Under the pieces are notes generated by a model, which saw only the letters and a list, made by a program, of their open reading frames with translations, did no database searches and was not told the DNA's origin. The translations under genes were made by a program, and so were the position numbers. From an uncultured Collinsella sp. (GTDB taxonomy: Bacteria > Actinomycetota > Coriobacteriia > Coriobacteriales > Coriobacteriaceae), in NCBI GenBank assembly GCA_900542965.1, contig UQPY01000050.1, positions 1-13,902 on the forward strand: a stretch of 13,902 bases of DNA. Direction: 5' to 3'. The stretch's first letter is position 1. The number at the start of each line of letters is the position of its first letter. Below, one piece after another: positions 1-6,289 of the stretch.

Positions 1-14
1 CGAACCTCCAGTCC

Positions 15-31
15 GGACCGCTTCACGGTCC
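15..31. repeat. short inverted repeat upstream of the MerR gene
   Basis: GGACCG and CGGTCC are separated by five bases. It may be an operator for the MerR-family gene that starts 70 bases downstream, or the end of a terminator from a gene left of the window. It lacks a clear T-run (AACTTTCT follows), and I cannot place convincing -35 and -10 boxes around it. Confidence 0.35.
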
Positions 32-101
32 AACTTTCTGTCCGCACCCCCATCTAGGAACTATATCACCGCAACTGAAAAGACATCGAAGGAGTTGCCT
101 C

Positions 102-479
102 ATGAGGATTGCCGAGGTTTCCAAAGAGTACGGCATTTCGGCCGACACCCTGCGCTATTACGAGCGCATTGGCTTGCTGCCTCGTGTACACCGCAACGAA
201 AATGGCGTTCGCGACTACGATGAACAAGACTGCGCGCGCATCAAGTTCGTCAAGTGTATGCGCGGTGCAAGCGTCTCAATCGAAGCGCTCATCGAATATA
301 TGCAGCTCTTGGAACAGGGTGACGAAACCATGGCGGCGCGCAGAGCCATTCTCGAAGAACAGCGCGACCAGGTCACCGAGCGCATTGCCGAAATGCAGGC
401 CGGTCTCGATCGCCTCAATTACAAGATTGCCCACTACGACGACCTCATCCACGCCTGCGAGCAGAAGATAGCAAAGTAG
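102..479 (+). CDS. MerR-family transcriptional regulator
   Basis: A 125-residue DNA-binding regulator. An N-terminal MerR winged helix-turn-helix occupies residues 1-70: it opens MRIAEVSKEYGIS, and TLRYYERIGLL at residues 16-26 is the family hallmark. A charged coiled-coil dimerisation helix follows at about 75-120. Such proteins bind a promoter with an over-long spacer and unwind it when an effector or thiol signal arrives. Cys44, Cys52 and Cys119 are present, but there is no C-terminal metal-binding Cys cluster, so this is closer to the short AdhR/NmlR/TipA-N type than to metal-sensing MerR. The start is supported by a GAAGGAG ribosome site (88-94), eight bases before ATG. No adjacent enzyme gene identifies its target; the next gene is an unknown separated by a repeat element. 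The family is certain, the regulon is not known. Confidence 0.93.
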   Translation: MRIAEVSKEYGISADTLRYYERIGLLPRVHRNENGVRDYDEQDCARIKFVKCMRGASVSIEALIEYMQLLEQGDETMAARRAILEEQRDQVTERIAEMQAGLDRLNYKIAHYDDLIHACEQKIAK

Positions 480-559
480 CAAACGCCGGGCAGCCCGTGG
501 GCCGCTCGGCGTTTGCCCAGATAAAACCTGCCAAAATAAACCTGTCCCTTTTTGACAGG
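479..559 (+). repeat. dispersed two-hairpin intergenic element, copy 1
   Basis: It begins inside or just after the MerR gene's stop. A hairpin with 10-bp arms (GCAAACGCCG 479-488, CGGCGTTTGC 507-516) encloses a GC-rich loop that itself contains GCCC/GGGC. An A-rich segment follows, then a second small hairpin, CCTGTC (541-546) with GACAGG (554-559), around a T5 tract. Bases 507-554 are identical over 48 bp to 963-1010. The T-run is about 35 bases from the first hairpin, so this is not a standard intrinsic terminator for that hairpin. Confidence 0.85.
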
Positions 560-578
560 TTTGACGAGCGGAGGAAAT

Positions 579-899
579 ATGCGAGACATAGCCGAAAGCG
601 ACTGGAAACTGTTTAAGAAGCTACTCCCTGAATGGCAAGAGCGCCATATGGAGGAGCTCATCGACCAGTACATCGAGATACTGAACGGCAGCGGTGAAGC
701 CTCCAATAGGTTTTGGGCGCTCGAGGAGCATATCAATAGGGATAAGCTGTCCTCAGGAGTGCTGGCGAACGACATTCGCCGCAGCACAATGCATCGCGAG
801 ATAGCCAACTTACTTATCGACAACGTAATAACCCTCGACGATCTTGACGGTTTTACCGAAGACATCAAGAGCTATGCACAACACTGGATTGGTCAATAA
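579..899 (+). CDS. conserved small protein of unknown function (106 aa)
   Basis: I do not recognise a defined domain. The ORF encodes a mainly helical, acidic, soluble protein starting MRDIAESDWKLFKKLLPEW, with no signal peptide, membrane segment or Cys motif. From memory, similar short proteins occur in Firmicutes and gut actinobacteria, sometimes under the unsupported label 'multidrug transporter'; nothing membrane-like is present here, so that name should not be used. The start at 579 is chosen over the in-frame upstream codon at 552 because GGAGG (570-574) sits five bases before it and the upstream part lies inside a repeat element. It is flanked by two same-orientation copies of that element and converges on the permease gene. 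No promoter is evident. Confidence 0.75.
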   Translation: MRDIAESDWKLFKKLLPEWQERHMEELIDQYIEILNGSGEASNRFWALEEHINRDKLSSGVLANDIRRSTMHREIANLLIDNVITLDDLDGFTEDIKSYAQHWIGQ

Positions 900-934
900 G
901 AGCACTGAGCAACAAACATCCCCAGCAAAACGGG

Positions 935-1015
935 GCAAACGCCAGACCGCCCATAGGCTGCCCGGCGTTTGCCCAGATAAAACCTGCCAAAATAAACCTG
1001 TCCCTTTTTGGTAGG
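935..1015 (+). repeat. dispersed two-hairpin intergenic element, copy 2
   Basis: Same layout as 479-559: GCAAACGCC (935-943) pairs with GGCGTTTGC (964-972). After the A-rich segment, CCTGCC (983-988) pairs with GGTAGG (1010-1015) with one G-T wobble across a T5-containing loop. It ends directly against the stop codon of the leftward permease gene, so it occupies the gap between two converging genes. It is identical to copy 1 over 48 bp, while the first-hairpin loop differs at about one third of positions. Confidence 0.85.
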
Positions 1016-3781
1016 CTACTCGGCGCTTTTGAGGGCTCCGACCATGTCGATCTTGTTGAGCGTTCGATTGATGGCGAGGTTGACGATGATTGTGAACGCA
1101 AAGGCCAGCACCACGGCAAGCACGTAGCTCAGCGGCTCGACCTCAACGTCAAAGTAGAGCGACGGCATCTGCAGGATGTACGTAAAGCTCTCGGCCAGCA
1201 AGCCGCCCAGCGGAACGCCCAGCGCGGCACCGATTGCCGTCAAAATCAACGTCTCCTTGTTGACGTAATGGTGCACCTCGCCGCGGCGGAAGCCCAGCAC
1301 CTTAATAGTCGCCAGCTCGCGCTCGCGCTCCGAGATGTTGGTGTTGGACAGCGTAAACACCACCACAAACGACAGGCACGCCGCCATAAAGGTCACGAGC
1401 ACCACGACCGAGTTGATGATGGTGAAGTTGGCCTCGTAGTTTTCCCAATGCTCGGCCGTGCTCGAAAGCGTCAGCCATCCGTCGCTTTTAAGTTGCTTGC
1501 TAAACGCAATCTGATTGGCCGACGAGCCCTTAAGCAGCACAAAGACGCCGTTAAGGCGTGCGCTTCGACCGAACGTGCGCTCATAGGTGCCCTGCGTCAT
1601 GTAAAGCGTGTTGCCCAGATAGTTAAGCGAAATGTCGCTGACTTTGACCTTGGCAACATTGAGCGACGAATCCTGGACGTGAGCCGTATCGCCCGGCTGA
1701 ATCCCCAGCACCAGCTGTGAACTTTTGCTCAGATACACGTCTCCGTCACGCAAAGGCAGCGGTTCTTTGGACTCATCCTCCAGGCGCACGTAATCGCCCA
1801 AGTCACCCGTGCGGTCGTCGGGCACCACGATCAACTGCACGGTCTCGCTCTTTCCGCCGAATGTAAAGGTGACGTTGTCGGTCATAATCGGCAGCGTCGA
1901 AGTCACGGTCACGCTGGAATCATTGGCCGCGCTGCGCTCATCCAATGCCGCGCACGTCTGCGAAAAATCGTCGGGATTGGCGACCGCCAGCAGGTCGTAG
2001 CGCGTGATATGCCCGTACTGTTTGGGCGAAAGCGCCACCGACGTATCGCGGATGCCCATACCGCAGATCACGAGCGCTGTGCAGCCGGCGATACCGAAGA
2101 TGGTCATAAAGGCACGCTTTTTGTAGCGGAACAGGTTACGCGCCGCCACCTTGTTTAAGAAGCCCATGCGGCGCCAGATAAATCCGATACGCTCGAGCAG
2201 AATGCGCGAGCCGGCGCGCGGGGCCTTGGGACGCATGAGCGAGGCTGGGGTCTCGGCCATCTCGTGGCGGCAGGCGATAATCGTAGCGCCCACCACGCCC
2301 ACGGCAAACAGCGCCACCGAAACGATCGAGGACACGATGTCGTACGAAAGCAGCATCTGGGGCAGTGAGTACATGTCGTCGAACACCGTAAACAGGAACA
2401 GCGGCAGGCCCACAAATCCGATGATATTGCCGAGCACGCCGCCGATCAGACAAGCCCACAGCGCATAGTCCACGTATTTGGACAGGATACGTCCGCGCGA
2501 ATAACCGAGTGCCTTATACAAGCCGATGAGCGTGCGCTCCTCCTCGACCATACGCGTGGCGGTGGTGAGGCTGATGAGCACGGCGACGATAAAGAAGATG
2601 AACGGGAACACCGTGGCGATGGCCTCAATTGACGAGCTATCGCTCTCCACGCTCGAGTAGCTTGCGATATTGCCGCGGTCCTGGATGTACCAGGTGCATT
2701 CACCAAGGTCAGAGAGCTCGGCGCGGGCATCGGCAAACTGCTGGTCGGCGGCGGCACGGCGCTGGTCCAGGTCGGCTTGCGCCTGCGCACGCTCGTCGCT
2801 GCCCTCGGCCATGCGATTGATGTTGTCCTGCTCAATCCCAAAGAGCATATTCGCCTGGCGCTCGGCAGCATCCAAGCTTGCCGGCGTGTCGACCGTCAGT
2901 TCCTGAGCGCGCGCCTTCTCACGCTCCTCGCGGATCTTCTCGATATTGCCCTTAACCTCATTGATCTTTGCCGCGTAGGCATCCGAATAGGAGTTGAGAT
3001 CCTTGGCTCCCTCGACGATCACGTGGACCGCGGAGTAGGAAGAAGATGTCGCGGCGTCCTCGCTCACATAGAACTTATAGTCCGCCGCCGAAGCAGCGCG
3101 AAAGGCGTTGACTGTCGAGTCAGAACTTACATCAGTGGGGTCGAGGACCTCAGCCGTAATGGTGTAATCGCCCGCGGCAAACTGGTCCTTGGCGCTTTGA
3201 TTGGACGAGCTCGCGTCATTGGCGGCAAAACTCACCGTATCGCCGATTTTCTTGCCCGATGCCTTCAGGAACTTCGAAGTCACCGCGACTTCATCGGCGC
3301 TCTCGGGCAAATCGCCGTTCACGAGCACCGGCTGATCGATGTTCTCCTTGGAGAGACTTTGCACGACCACGCGCTCGCGCGTTGTGCCCACGGCGGTGTA
3401 GGCGGTCTCGGTGTAGATGCCCTCGGCCGTTTCGACGCCATCGACCTCTTGGATGGCGTCGAGATCATCGTCAGTCAGGCCATAGGTCGACTGCACGTTA
3501 ATGTCATAGACATTTTGCTGGTCGAAGTAGGCATCAACCGAATCACACAGGTCCTCGCAACCCGCCTTAAGGCCGCACATCACGCTCACGCCAAGCGCGG
3601 TGATGACCACGATTGACAAAAAGCGCTTAAGACTGCCTCGGATTGTGCGGTAGATGCCACGGCGAAAAACCGTCGGCACCATATCGTTTGAGCTTTGGGC
3701 AGTGCGGTAGGTCGTAAAATCCTGCTCGCGCTCCGTGTTCTGCGCGTCGCGGCGTAGGCTGTTTTGGCGGTCTTGGTCCAT
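1016..3781 (-). CDS. ABC transporter permease, two-unit FtsX/MacB-like, coiled-coil ectodomain
   Basis: A 921-residue inner-membrane permease, partner of the ATPase encoded directly upstream. About eight membrane helices are visible (residues near 54-73, 390-410, 442-466, 481-503, 558-578, 787-811, 843-865, 884-903), forming two FtsX repeats. The hallmark cytoplasmic loops are RTLIGLYKALGYSRGR (near 416) and RELATIKVLGFRRGEV (near 821). A ~315-residue outer domain between helices 1 and 2 contains a charged, Ala/Gln/Glu-rich coiled coil (about 265-360); a second outer domain of ~200 residues lies between helices 5 and 6. Such type VII-like systems couple ATP hydrolysis to work outside the membrane: peptide or antibiotic extrusion, lipoprotein handling or signalling. 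The substrate cannot be read from the sequence. I start at ATG 3781, five bases after the ATPase stop; a GTG at 3793 overlapping that stop is the alternative. Translational coupling is likely. Confidence 0.92.
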   Translation of the reverse strand: MDQDRQNSLRRDAQNTEREQDFTTYRTAQSSNDMVPTVFRRGIYRTIRGSLKRFLSIVVITALGVSVMCGLKAGCEDLCDSVDAYFDQQNVYDINVQSTYGLTDDDLDAIQEVDGVETAEGIYTETAYTAVGTTRERVVVQSLSKENIDQPVLVNGDLPESADEVAVTSKFLKASGKKIGDTVSFAANDASSSNQSAKDQFAAGDYTITAEVLDPTDVSSDSTVNAFRAASAADYKFYVSEDAATSSSYSAVHVIVEGAKDLNSYSDAYAAKINEVKGNIEKIREEREKARAQELTVDTPASLDAAERQANMLFGIEQDNINRMAEGSDERAQAQADLDQRRAAADQQFADARAELSDLGECTWYIQDRGNIASYSSVESDSSSIEAIATVFPFIFFIVAVLISLTTATRMVEEERTLIGLYKALGYSRGRILSKYVDYALWACLIGGVLGNIIGFVGLPLFLFTVFDDMYSLPQMLLSYDIVSSIVSVALFAVGVVGATIIACRHEMAETPASLMRPKAPRAGSRILLERIGFIWRRMGFLNKVAARNLFRYKKRAFMTIFGIAGCTALVICGMGIRDTSVALSPKQYGHITRYDLLAVANPDDFSQTCAALDERSAANDSSVTVTSTLPIMTDNVTFTFGGKSETVQLIVVPDDRTGDLGDYVRLEDESKEPLPLRDGDVYLSKSSQLVLGIQPGDTAHVQDSSLNVAKVKVSDISLNYLGNTLYMTQGTYERTFGRSARLNGVFVLLKGSSANQIAFSKQLKSDGWLTLSSTAEHWENYEANFTIINSVVVLVTFMAACLSFVVVFTLSNTNISERERELATIKVLGFRRGEVHHYVNKETLILTAIGAALGVPLGGLLAESFTYILQMPSLYFDVEVEPLSYVLAVVLAFAFTIIVNLAINRTLNKIDMVGALKSAE

Positions 3782-3786
3782 GGGCG

Positions 3787-4488
3787 CTACCACTCGATCG
3801 TCTCGATAGGCACGGGATTTTGCTGGACCGTCTCGCTCTCCACGCGACCGTTCTTAAAGCGGATCAGGCGATCGGCCATGGGCGCCAGCGCGGAGTTGTG
3901 GGTGATGATGATGACCGTAATGCCCTGCTTGCGGCAAGTGTCCTGCAGCAGCTGCAAGATCTGCTTGCCGGTTTTATAGTCAAGTGCGCCCGTGGGCTCG
4001 TCGCACAAAAGCAGCTTGGGGTTCTTTGCCAGTGCGCGGGCAATGGACACGCGCTGCTGCTCGCCGCCCGAAAGCTGCGCGGGGAAGTTGGCGAGGCGCT
4101 CACCCAAGCCAACCTGGCAAAGCGTTTGCTCGGCATCGAGCGAATCAGGGCAGATTTGCGCCGCAAGCTCAACATTTTCGAGCGCCGTCAGGTTGGGGAC
4201 CAGATTGTAGAACTGGAAGACAAAGCCGACGTCGGCGCGGCGGTATTCCACGAGCTGCGCCTCGTTAGCGGAGCTCACATCGCGCCCGTCCACCGTCACG
4301 GTGCCGGAAGTCGCCGTATCCATGCCGCCCAGAATGTTGAGCGCCGTGGTCTTGCCGGCACCCGAAGCACCCAAAATGATGGCGAGCTCGCCGCGCTCGA
4401 CCGTAAAGCTCGCGCCGTCGAGTGCGTGAATGCGGGCGTCGCCCTCGCCGTATGCCTTGATGACGTCTTTGAATTCGATATAAGCCAT
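3787..4488 (-). CDS. ABC transporter ATP-binding protein (MacB/LolD/FtsE type)
   Basis: A 233-residue cytoplasmic ATPase that powers the FtsX-like permease encoded downstream. All catalytic motifs are intact: Walker A GASGAGKT (40-47), Q-loop Gln92 in FQFYNLVP, signature LSGGEQQR (139-146), Walker B LLLCDEP (159-165) with Glu164, D-loop ALD (168-170) and switch His197 in ITHN. Length and the FQFYNL Q-loop sequence fit the LolD/MacB/FtsE subfamily that works with FtsX permeases rather than with classic importer permeases. It is first in a two-gene operon with five bases to the next start. The ATG at 4488 matches the usual N-terminus (MAYIEFKDVIKAYGEG), though only a weak GGGAA-type ribosome site precedes it. 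A decayed repeat copy lies about 57 bases upstream. Confidence 0.95.
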   Translation of the reverse strand: MAYIEFKDVIKAYGEGDARIHALDGASFTVERGELAIILGASGAGKTTALNILGGMDTATSGTVTVDGRDVSSANEAQLVEYRRADVGFVFQFYNLVPNLTALENVELAAQICPDSLDAEQTLCQVGLGERLANFPAQLSGGEQQRVSIARALAKNPKLLLCDEPTGALDYKTGKQILQLLQDTCRKQGITVIIITHNSALAPMADRLIRFKNGRVESETVQQNPVPIETIEW

Positions 4489-4544
4489 CGATCGGTTCCC
4501 ATCTGGTCGGATAACTCTTTAGTATTACCCATTTCGCACCGACT

Positions 4545-4590
4545 AAAAAGGGACGGGTTTATTTTGGCAGGTTCTATATGGGGAAACGGC
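4545..4590 (-). repeat. dispersed element, decayed inverted copy 3
   Basis: Read on the minus strand, 4577-4545 matches the A-rich/T5 part of the elements at 479-559 and 935-1015 with two differences in 33 bases. The similarity continues with about three mismatches through 4590 (GGGGAAACGGC against GGGCAAACGCC). The outer hairpin arm is lost. It lies between the divergent ATPase and GyrI-like genes. Confidence 0.75.
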
Positions 4591-4689
4591 AGCTATAGAT
4601 GAGGCGCCGGGGAGGCAGAGAAATCATCGATGGGGTCAGGCCGACCGCCAAACACAACGCACGCATCTCAATCTGTCAGCCAAATCATT

Positions 4690-4703
4690 CGAACAGCTGT
4701 TCG
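4690..4703. promoter_or_regulatory. LexA (SOS) box upstream of the GyrI-like gene
   Basis: CGAACAGCTGTTCG is a perfect 14-base palindrome with the GAAC-N4-GTTC core that LexA binds in Gram-positive bacteria (Bacillus CGAAC-N4-GTTCG; mycobacterial TCGAAC-N4-GTTCG type). It overlaps where a -35 would sit for the TATGAT boxes at 4708-4713 and 4713-4718, and lies 57 bases upstream of the ATG at 4760, so LexA bound here would block initiation. Confidence 0.8.
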
Positions 4704-4707
4704 TTTC

Positions 4708-4718
4708 TATGATATGAT
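4708..4718 (+). promoter_or_regulatory. -10 region of the GyrI-like gene promoter
   Basis: Two overlapping TATGAT hexamers (4708-4713 and 4713-4718), each one base from consensus-like TATAAT, lie just right of the LexA palindrome. The -35 would fall inside or at the left edge of the palindrome (for example TTCGAA at 4688-4693, 19 bases from the second hexamer). The exact -35 is uncertain. Confidence 0.5.
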
Positions 4719-4759
4719 TCAGCTATCTAAGCAGGCCAATACGCAGAAAGGCGGCCAAC

Positions 4760-5398
4760 ATGGCGTTCGACTTTAAGAAGGAATGCAAGGAGCTCTACAG
4801 ACCTGCGAGCAAGCCGAGTATCGTAACTGTCCCGCCTATGAGCTACGTTGCCGTTCGCGGAAAGGGCGACCCAAATACCGAAGGTGGCGAGTATCAAAAT
4901 GCCCTGCCGCTGCTTTACGGCATCGCCTATACCGTCAAGATGTCAAAGAAAGGCTCAAGGAGTATCGAGGGCTATTTCGACTTTGTGGTACCGCCGCTCG
5001 AGGGCTTCTGGTGGCAAGACTCCCCGAGCGGCGACATCGATTATGTACGCAAGGACGATTTCAACTTTATCTCGTGCATCCGCCTGCCCGATTTCGTCAC
5101 TCAGGATGACTTTGACTGGGCGGTCGCGGAAGCCACGACCAAAAAGAAACTGGACTTTTCCGCCGTCGAGCTGCTTAAAGTTGACGAGGGTCTCTGCGTT
5201 CAATGCATGCATACCGGACCCTACGACAACGAACCGGCGGCCGTAAACGCTATGCATGAATACATGACCGAACAGGGCTATGTCCCCGACTTCTCGGACT
5301 CCCGTTTACATCACGAAATCTATCTCTCCGATCCACGCAAATGTGCACCGGAGAGACTTAAGACTGTGGTTCGTCATCCTATCAAGCGCGCTGAATAG
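4760..5398 (+). CDS. GyrI-like small-molecule-binding protein
   Basis: A 212-residue cytoplasmic protein of the GyrI-like (SbmC/AraC effector-binding fold) superfamily, in the ~210-residue stand-alone form. Typical blocks are present: KPSIVTVPPMSYVAVRGKGDP (19-39), PPLEGFWW (78-85), HTGPYD (151-156) and HHEIYLSDPRK (184-194) with Glu186, followed by RHP near the C-terminus. Related stand-alone GyrI-like proteins (YtkR7 type) have been reported to hydrolyse cyclopropane-bearing DNA-alkylating antibiotics, and E. coli SbmC/GyrI is an SOS-induced gyrase modulator. Which role applies here is inference. AAAGGCGG (4748-4755) is a good ribosome site for ATG 4760. The LexA box predicts induction by DNA damage. 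No DNA-binding domain is attached, so it is not itself a regulator. It is probably monocistronic. Confidence 0.9.
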   Translation: MAFDFKKECKELYRPASKPSIVTVPPMSYVAVRGKGDPNTEGGEYQNALPLLYGIAYTVKMSKKGSRSIEGYFDFVVPPLEGFWWQDSPSGDIDYVRKDDFNFISCIRLPDFVTQDDFDWAVAEATTKKKLDFSAVELLKVDEGLCVQCMHTGPYDNEPAAVNAMHEYMTEQGYVPDFSDSRLHHEIYLSDPRKCAPERLKTVVRHPIKRAE

Positions 5399-5427
5399 CG
5401 TGGAGCGTCATTTCACGCGCTAGGTTT
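5398..5427 (+). terminator. possible weak terminator after the GyrI-like gene
   Basis: GCGTGGA (5398-5404) can pair with TTCACGC (5412-5418), with one G-T wobble, around a short loop; GCTAGGTTTT follows. The stem is short and the T-run is only four bases and displaced, so efficiency is doubtful. Confidence 0.3.
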
Positions 5428-5457
5428 TAAGCCAGCCAACCAGCCGCCTCCTAGGCT

Positions 5458-5500
5458 GTCAAGCAATTATCTTGACGCGGCCCGCCGCATCTAATAAGTT
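5458..5500 (+). promoter_or_regulatory. promoter with inverted repeat upstream of the abi RNA/gene remnant
   Basis: GTCAAG (5458-5463) and CTTGAC (5471-5476) form an inverted repeat with a seven-base spacer. Its right arm contains TTGACG (5472-5477), a good -35. TAAGTT (5495-5500), 17 bases on, is a poor -10; TAATAA (5492-5497) is better, but at a spacing of only 14. Transcription would begin near 5505-5508, just before the structured RNA. The dyad over the -35 suggests a repressor site. Confidence 0.45.
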
Positions 5501-5506
5501 TGTTTT

Positions 5507-5567
5507 GCTAAAGCTGGAAAGCCTCTCAACGATGCGCAACTCCAGCTCTTTTTATATCAAGAGGCTT
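5507..5567 (+). ncRNA. structured leader/small RNA, candidate abiF-type RNA
   Basis: Two helices interlock. AGCTGGA (5512-5518) pairs with TCCAGCT (5541-5547), which is followed by CTTTTT, terminator-like. AAGCCTCT (5519-5526), inside the loop of the first helix, pairs with AGAGGCTT (5560-5567), which contains the AAGAGG ribosome site of the abi start at 5570. They therefore form a pseudoknot (a base pair or two would have to fray, since no bases separate the two 5' strands) or two competing folds. A conserved RNA called the abiF motif has been described upstream of abiF genes; this is in the right place, but I cannot run the covariance model. It could be a small RNA ending at the T-run, or a switch that hides the ribosome site. 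Confidence 0.5.
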
Positions 5568-5569
5568 AA

Positions 5570-5698
5570 ATGAAATACCAGAAGTCGCGGATATCCATCA
5601 ACGAACAAATAGCACTATTGACAGAAAACAAGGGTCTTAAGTGCTCTGATCAAAGCGAACTCGAGCGAGCTTTGGTCGAAGTCGGCTACTACAGGCAA
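5570..5698 (+). pseudogene. truncated Abi_2 (AbiD/AbiF-like) abortive-infection gene, 5' fragment
   Basis: About 42 codons remain, from ATG 5570 (ribosome site AAGAGG 5559-5564). The peptide SRISINEQIALLTENKG ending in ALVEVGYYR is the typical N-terminus of Abi_2 proteins, where a 'section I-D-x-Q, leading to GYYRLSGY' pattern is expected. After GYYR the family match stops abruptly, and the reading frame runs on as antisense of ogt, whose stop codon lies at 5711-5713, about 15 bases past the break. The remaining ~250 residues, including the RxxxxH HEPN-type active site, are missing, so no functional toxin is made. The intact leader and start argue for a fairly recent deletion that fused this stub to the end of ogt. 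Confidence 0.7.
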
Positions 5699-5710
5699 AG
5701 CACTCGAACG

Positions 5711-6289
5711 CTACTCCTCGTACGCGCCCTCAAGCCGCAGCAGCCACTCCTTACGGTCGAGGCCGCCGGCATATCCGTTGAGCGATCCGTCGGCCGCCAC
5801 CACGCGATGGCACGGCACAATAATCGAAATGGGATTGCGTGCAACCGCGGCCCCCACGGCACGGGGAGACACAACGGGTGCCTCGTTTCCCGGTACACGA
5901 TGTCGAGCCGCAACACGCTGGGCGATCTCGCCATATGTAGCGACCTCGCCACGCGGAATGGAAAGCAGCTCGTACCAAACTTCACGCTGAAACGCCGTGC
6001 CAATCAAATGCAACGGCGGCGTAAACCGAGGTTCCTGCCCTGCAAAATAAGCATTCAGCCAAGCCCAGGAACGCTCAAGCACCGAAGACGCCGCACCATT
6101 TGCAGGACTCACCGACGACATGCCGCCAGCACCAGAAACTGCATCGGCGCCTTCAACATGTTCAGGATCTTCTTTGAGAAGCGTGGAGCCAAAATGCTCC
6201 TGCCCCTCAAACCAAAGTCCCGTCAGACCGCGGCCATCAGCGGCAAGCAAGATTTCGCCCAAAGGCGAAGCAAACGTCGTCGTGACCAC
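5711..6289 (-). CDS. ogt: methylated-DNA--protein-cysteine S-methyltransferase (O6-alkylguanine repair)
   Basis: A 192-residue DNA repair protein that transfers the alkyl group from O6-alkylguanine to its own cysteine in one suicidal step. The active site PCHRVV is intact, with Cys160; upstream are GTAFQREVWYELLSIPRGEVATYGEIA (97-123), the helix-turn-helix that flips the base, and the NP-I-S-I-IVPCHRV strand. GLDRKEWLLRLEG (176-188) is the usual C-terminus. Two insertions are unusual: a Gly/Ala/Ser-rich linker at about 41-70, and 15 extra residues (RHRVPGNEAPVVSPR, 129-143) before AVGAAVARNP. The start is GTG 6289, preceded by AGGAG at 6297-6301 (minus strand); a TATTAT -10 candidate lies at 6322-6317. 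It faces away from asd across a hairpin and is probably transcribed alone. The 3' end abuts the abi remnant. Confidence 0.94.
   Translation of the reverse strand: MVTTTFASPLGEILLAADGRGLTGLWFEGQEHFGSTLLKEDPEHVEGADAVSGAGGMSSVSPANGAASSVLERSWAWLNAYFAGQEPRFTPPLHLIGTAFQREVWYELLSIPRGEVATYGEIAQRVAARHRVPGNEAPVVSPRAVGAAVARNPISIIVPCHRVVAADGSLNGYAGGLDRKEWLLRLEGAYEE

Noticed and set aside
552..557. Perfect -35 TTGACA at the edge of repeat copy 1
   Set aside because: No acceptable -10 lies at 15-19 bases; that position is the ribosome site and start codon of the 579 gene.
479..972. Apparent inversion of the hairpin-I loop between element copies 1 and 2
   Set aside because: The copy 2 loop matches copy 1 about equally well in direct (13/20) and inverted (14/20) orientation because the loop is itself nearly palindromic, so no flip can be inferred.
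2777..3616. Long plus-strand frames opposite the permease, ATPase, asd and lysC genes, and a minus-strand frame opposite thrC
   Set aside because: They mirror genes with full motif sets on the other strand, lack ribosome sites and have antisense-type composition.
3781..3793. GTG start at 3793 for the permease
   Set aside because: It would overlap the ATPase stop and has no better ribosome site than ATG 3781; kept as an alternative.
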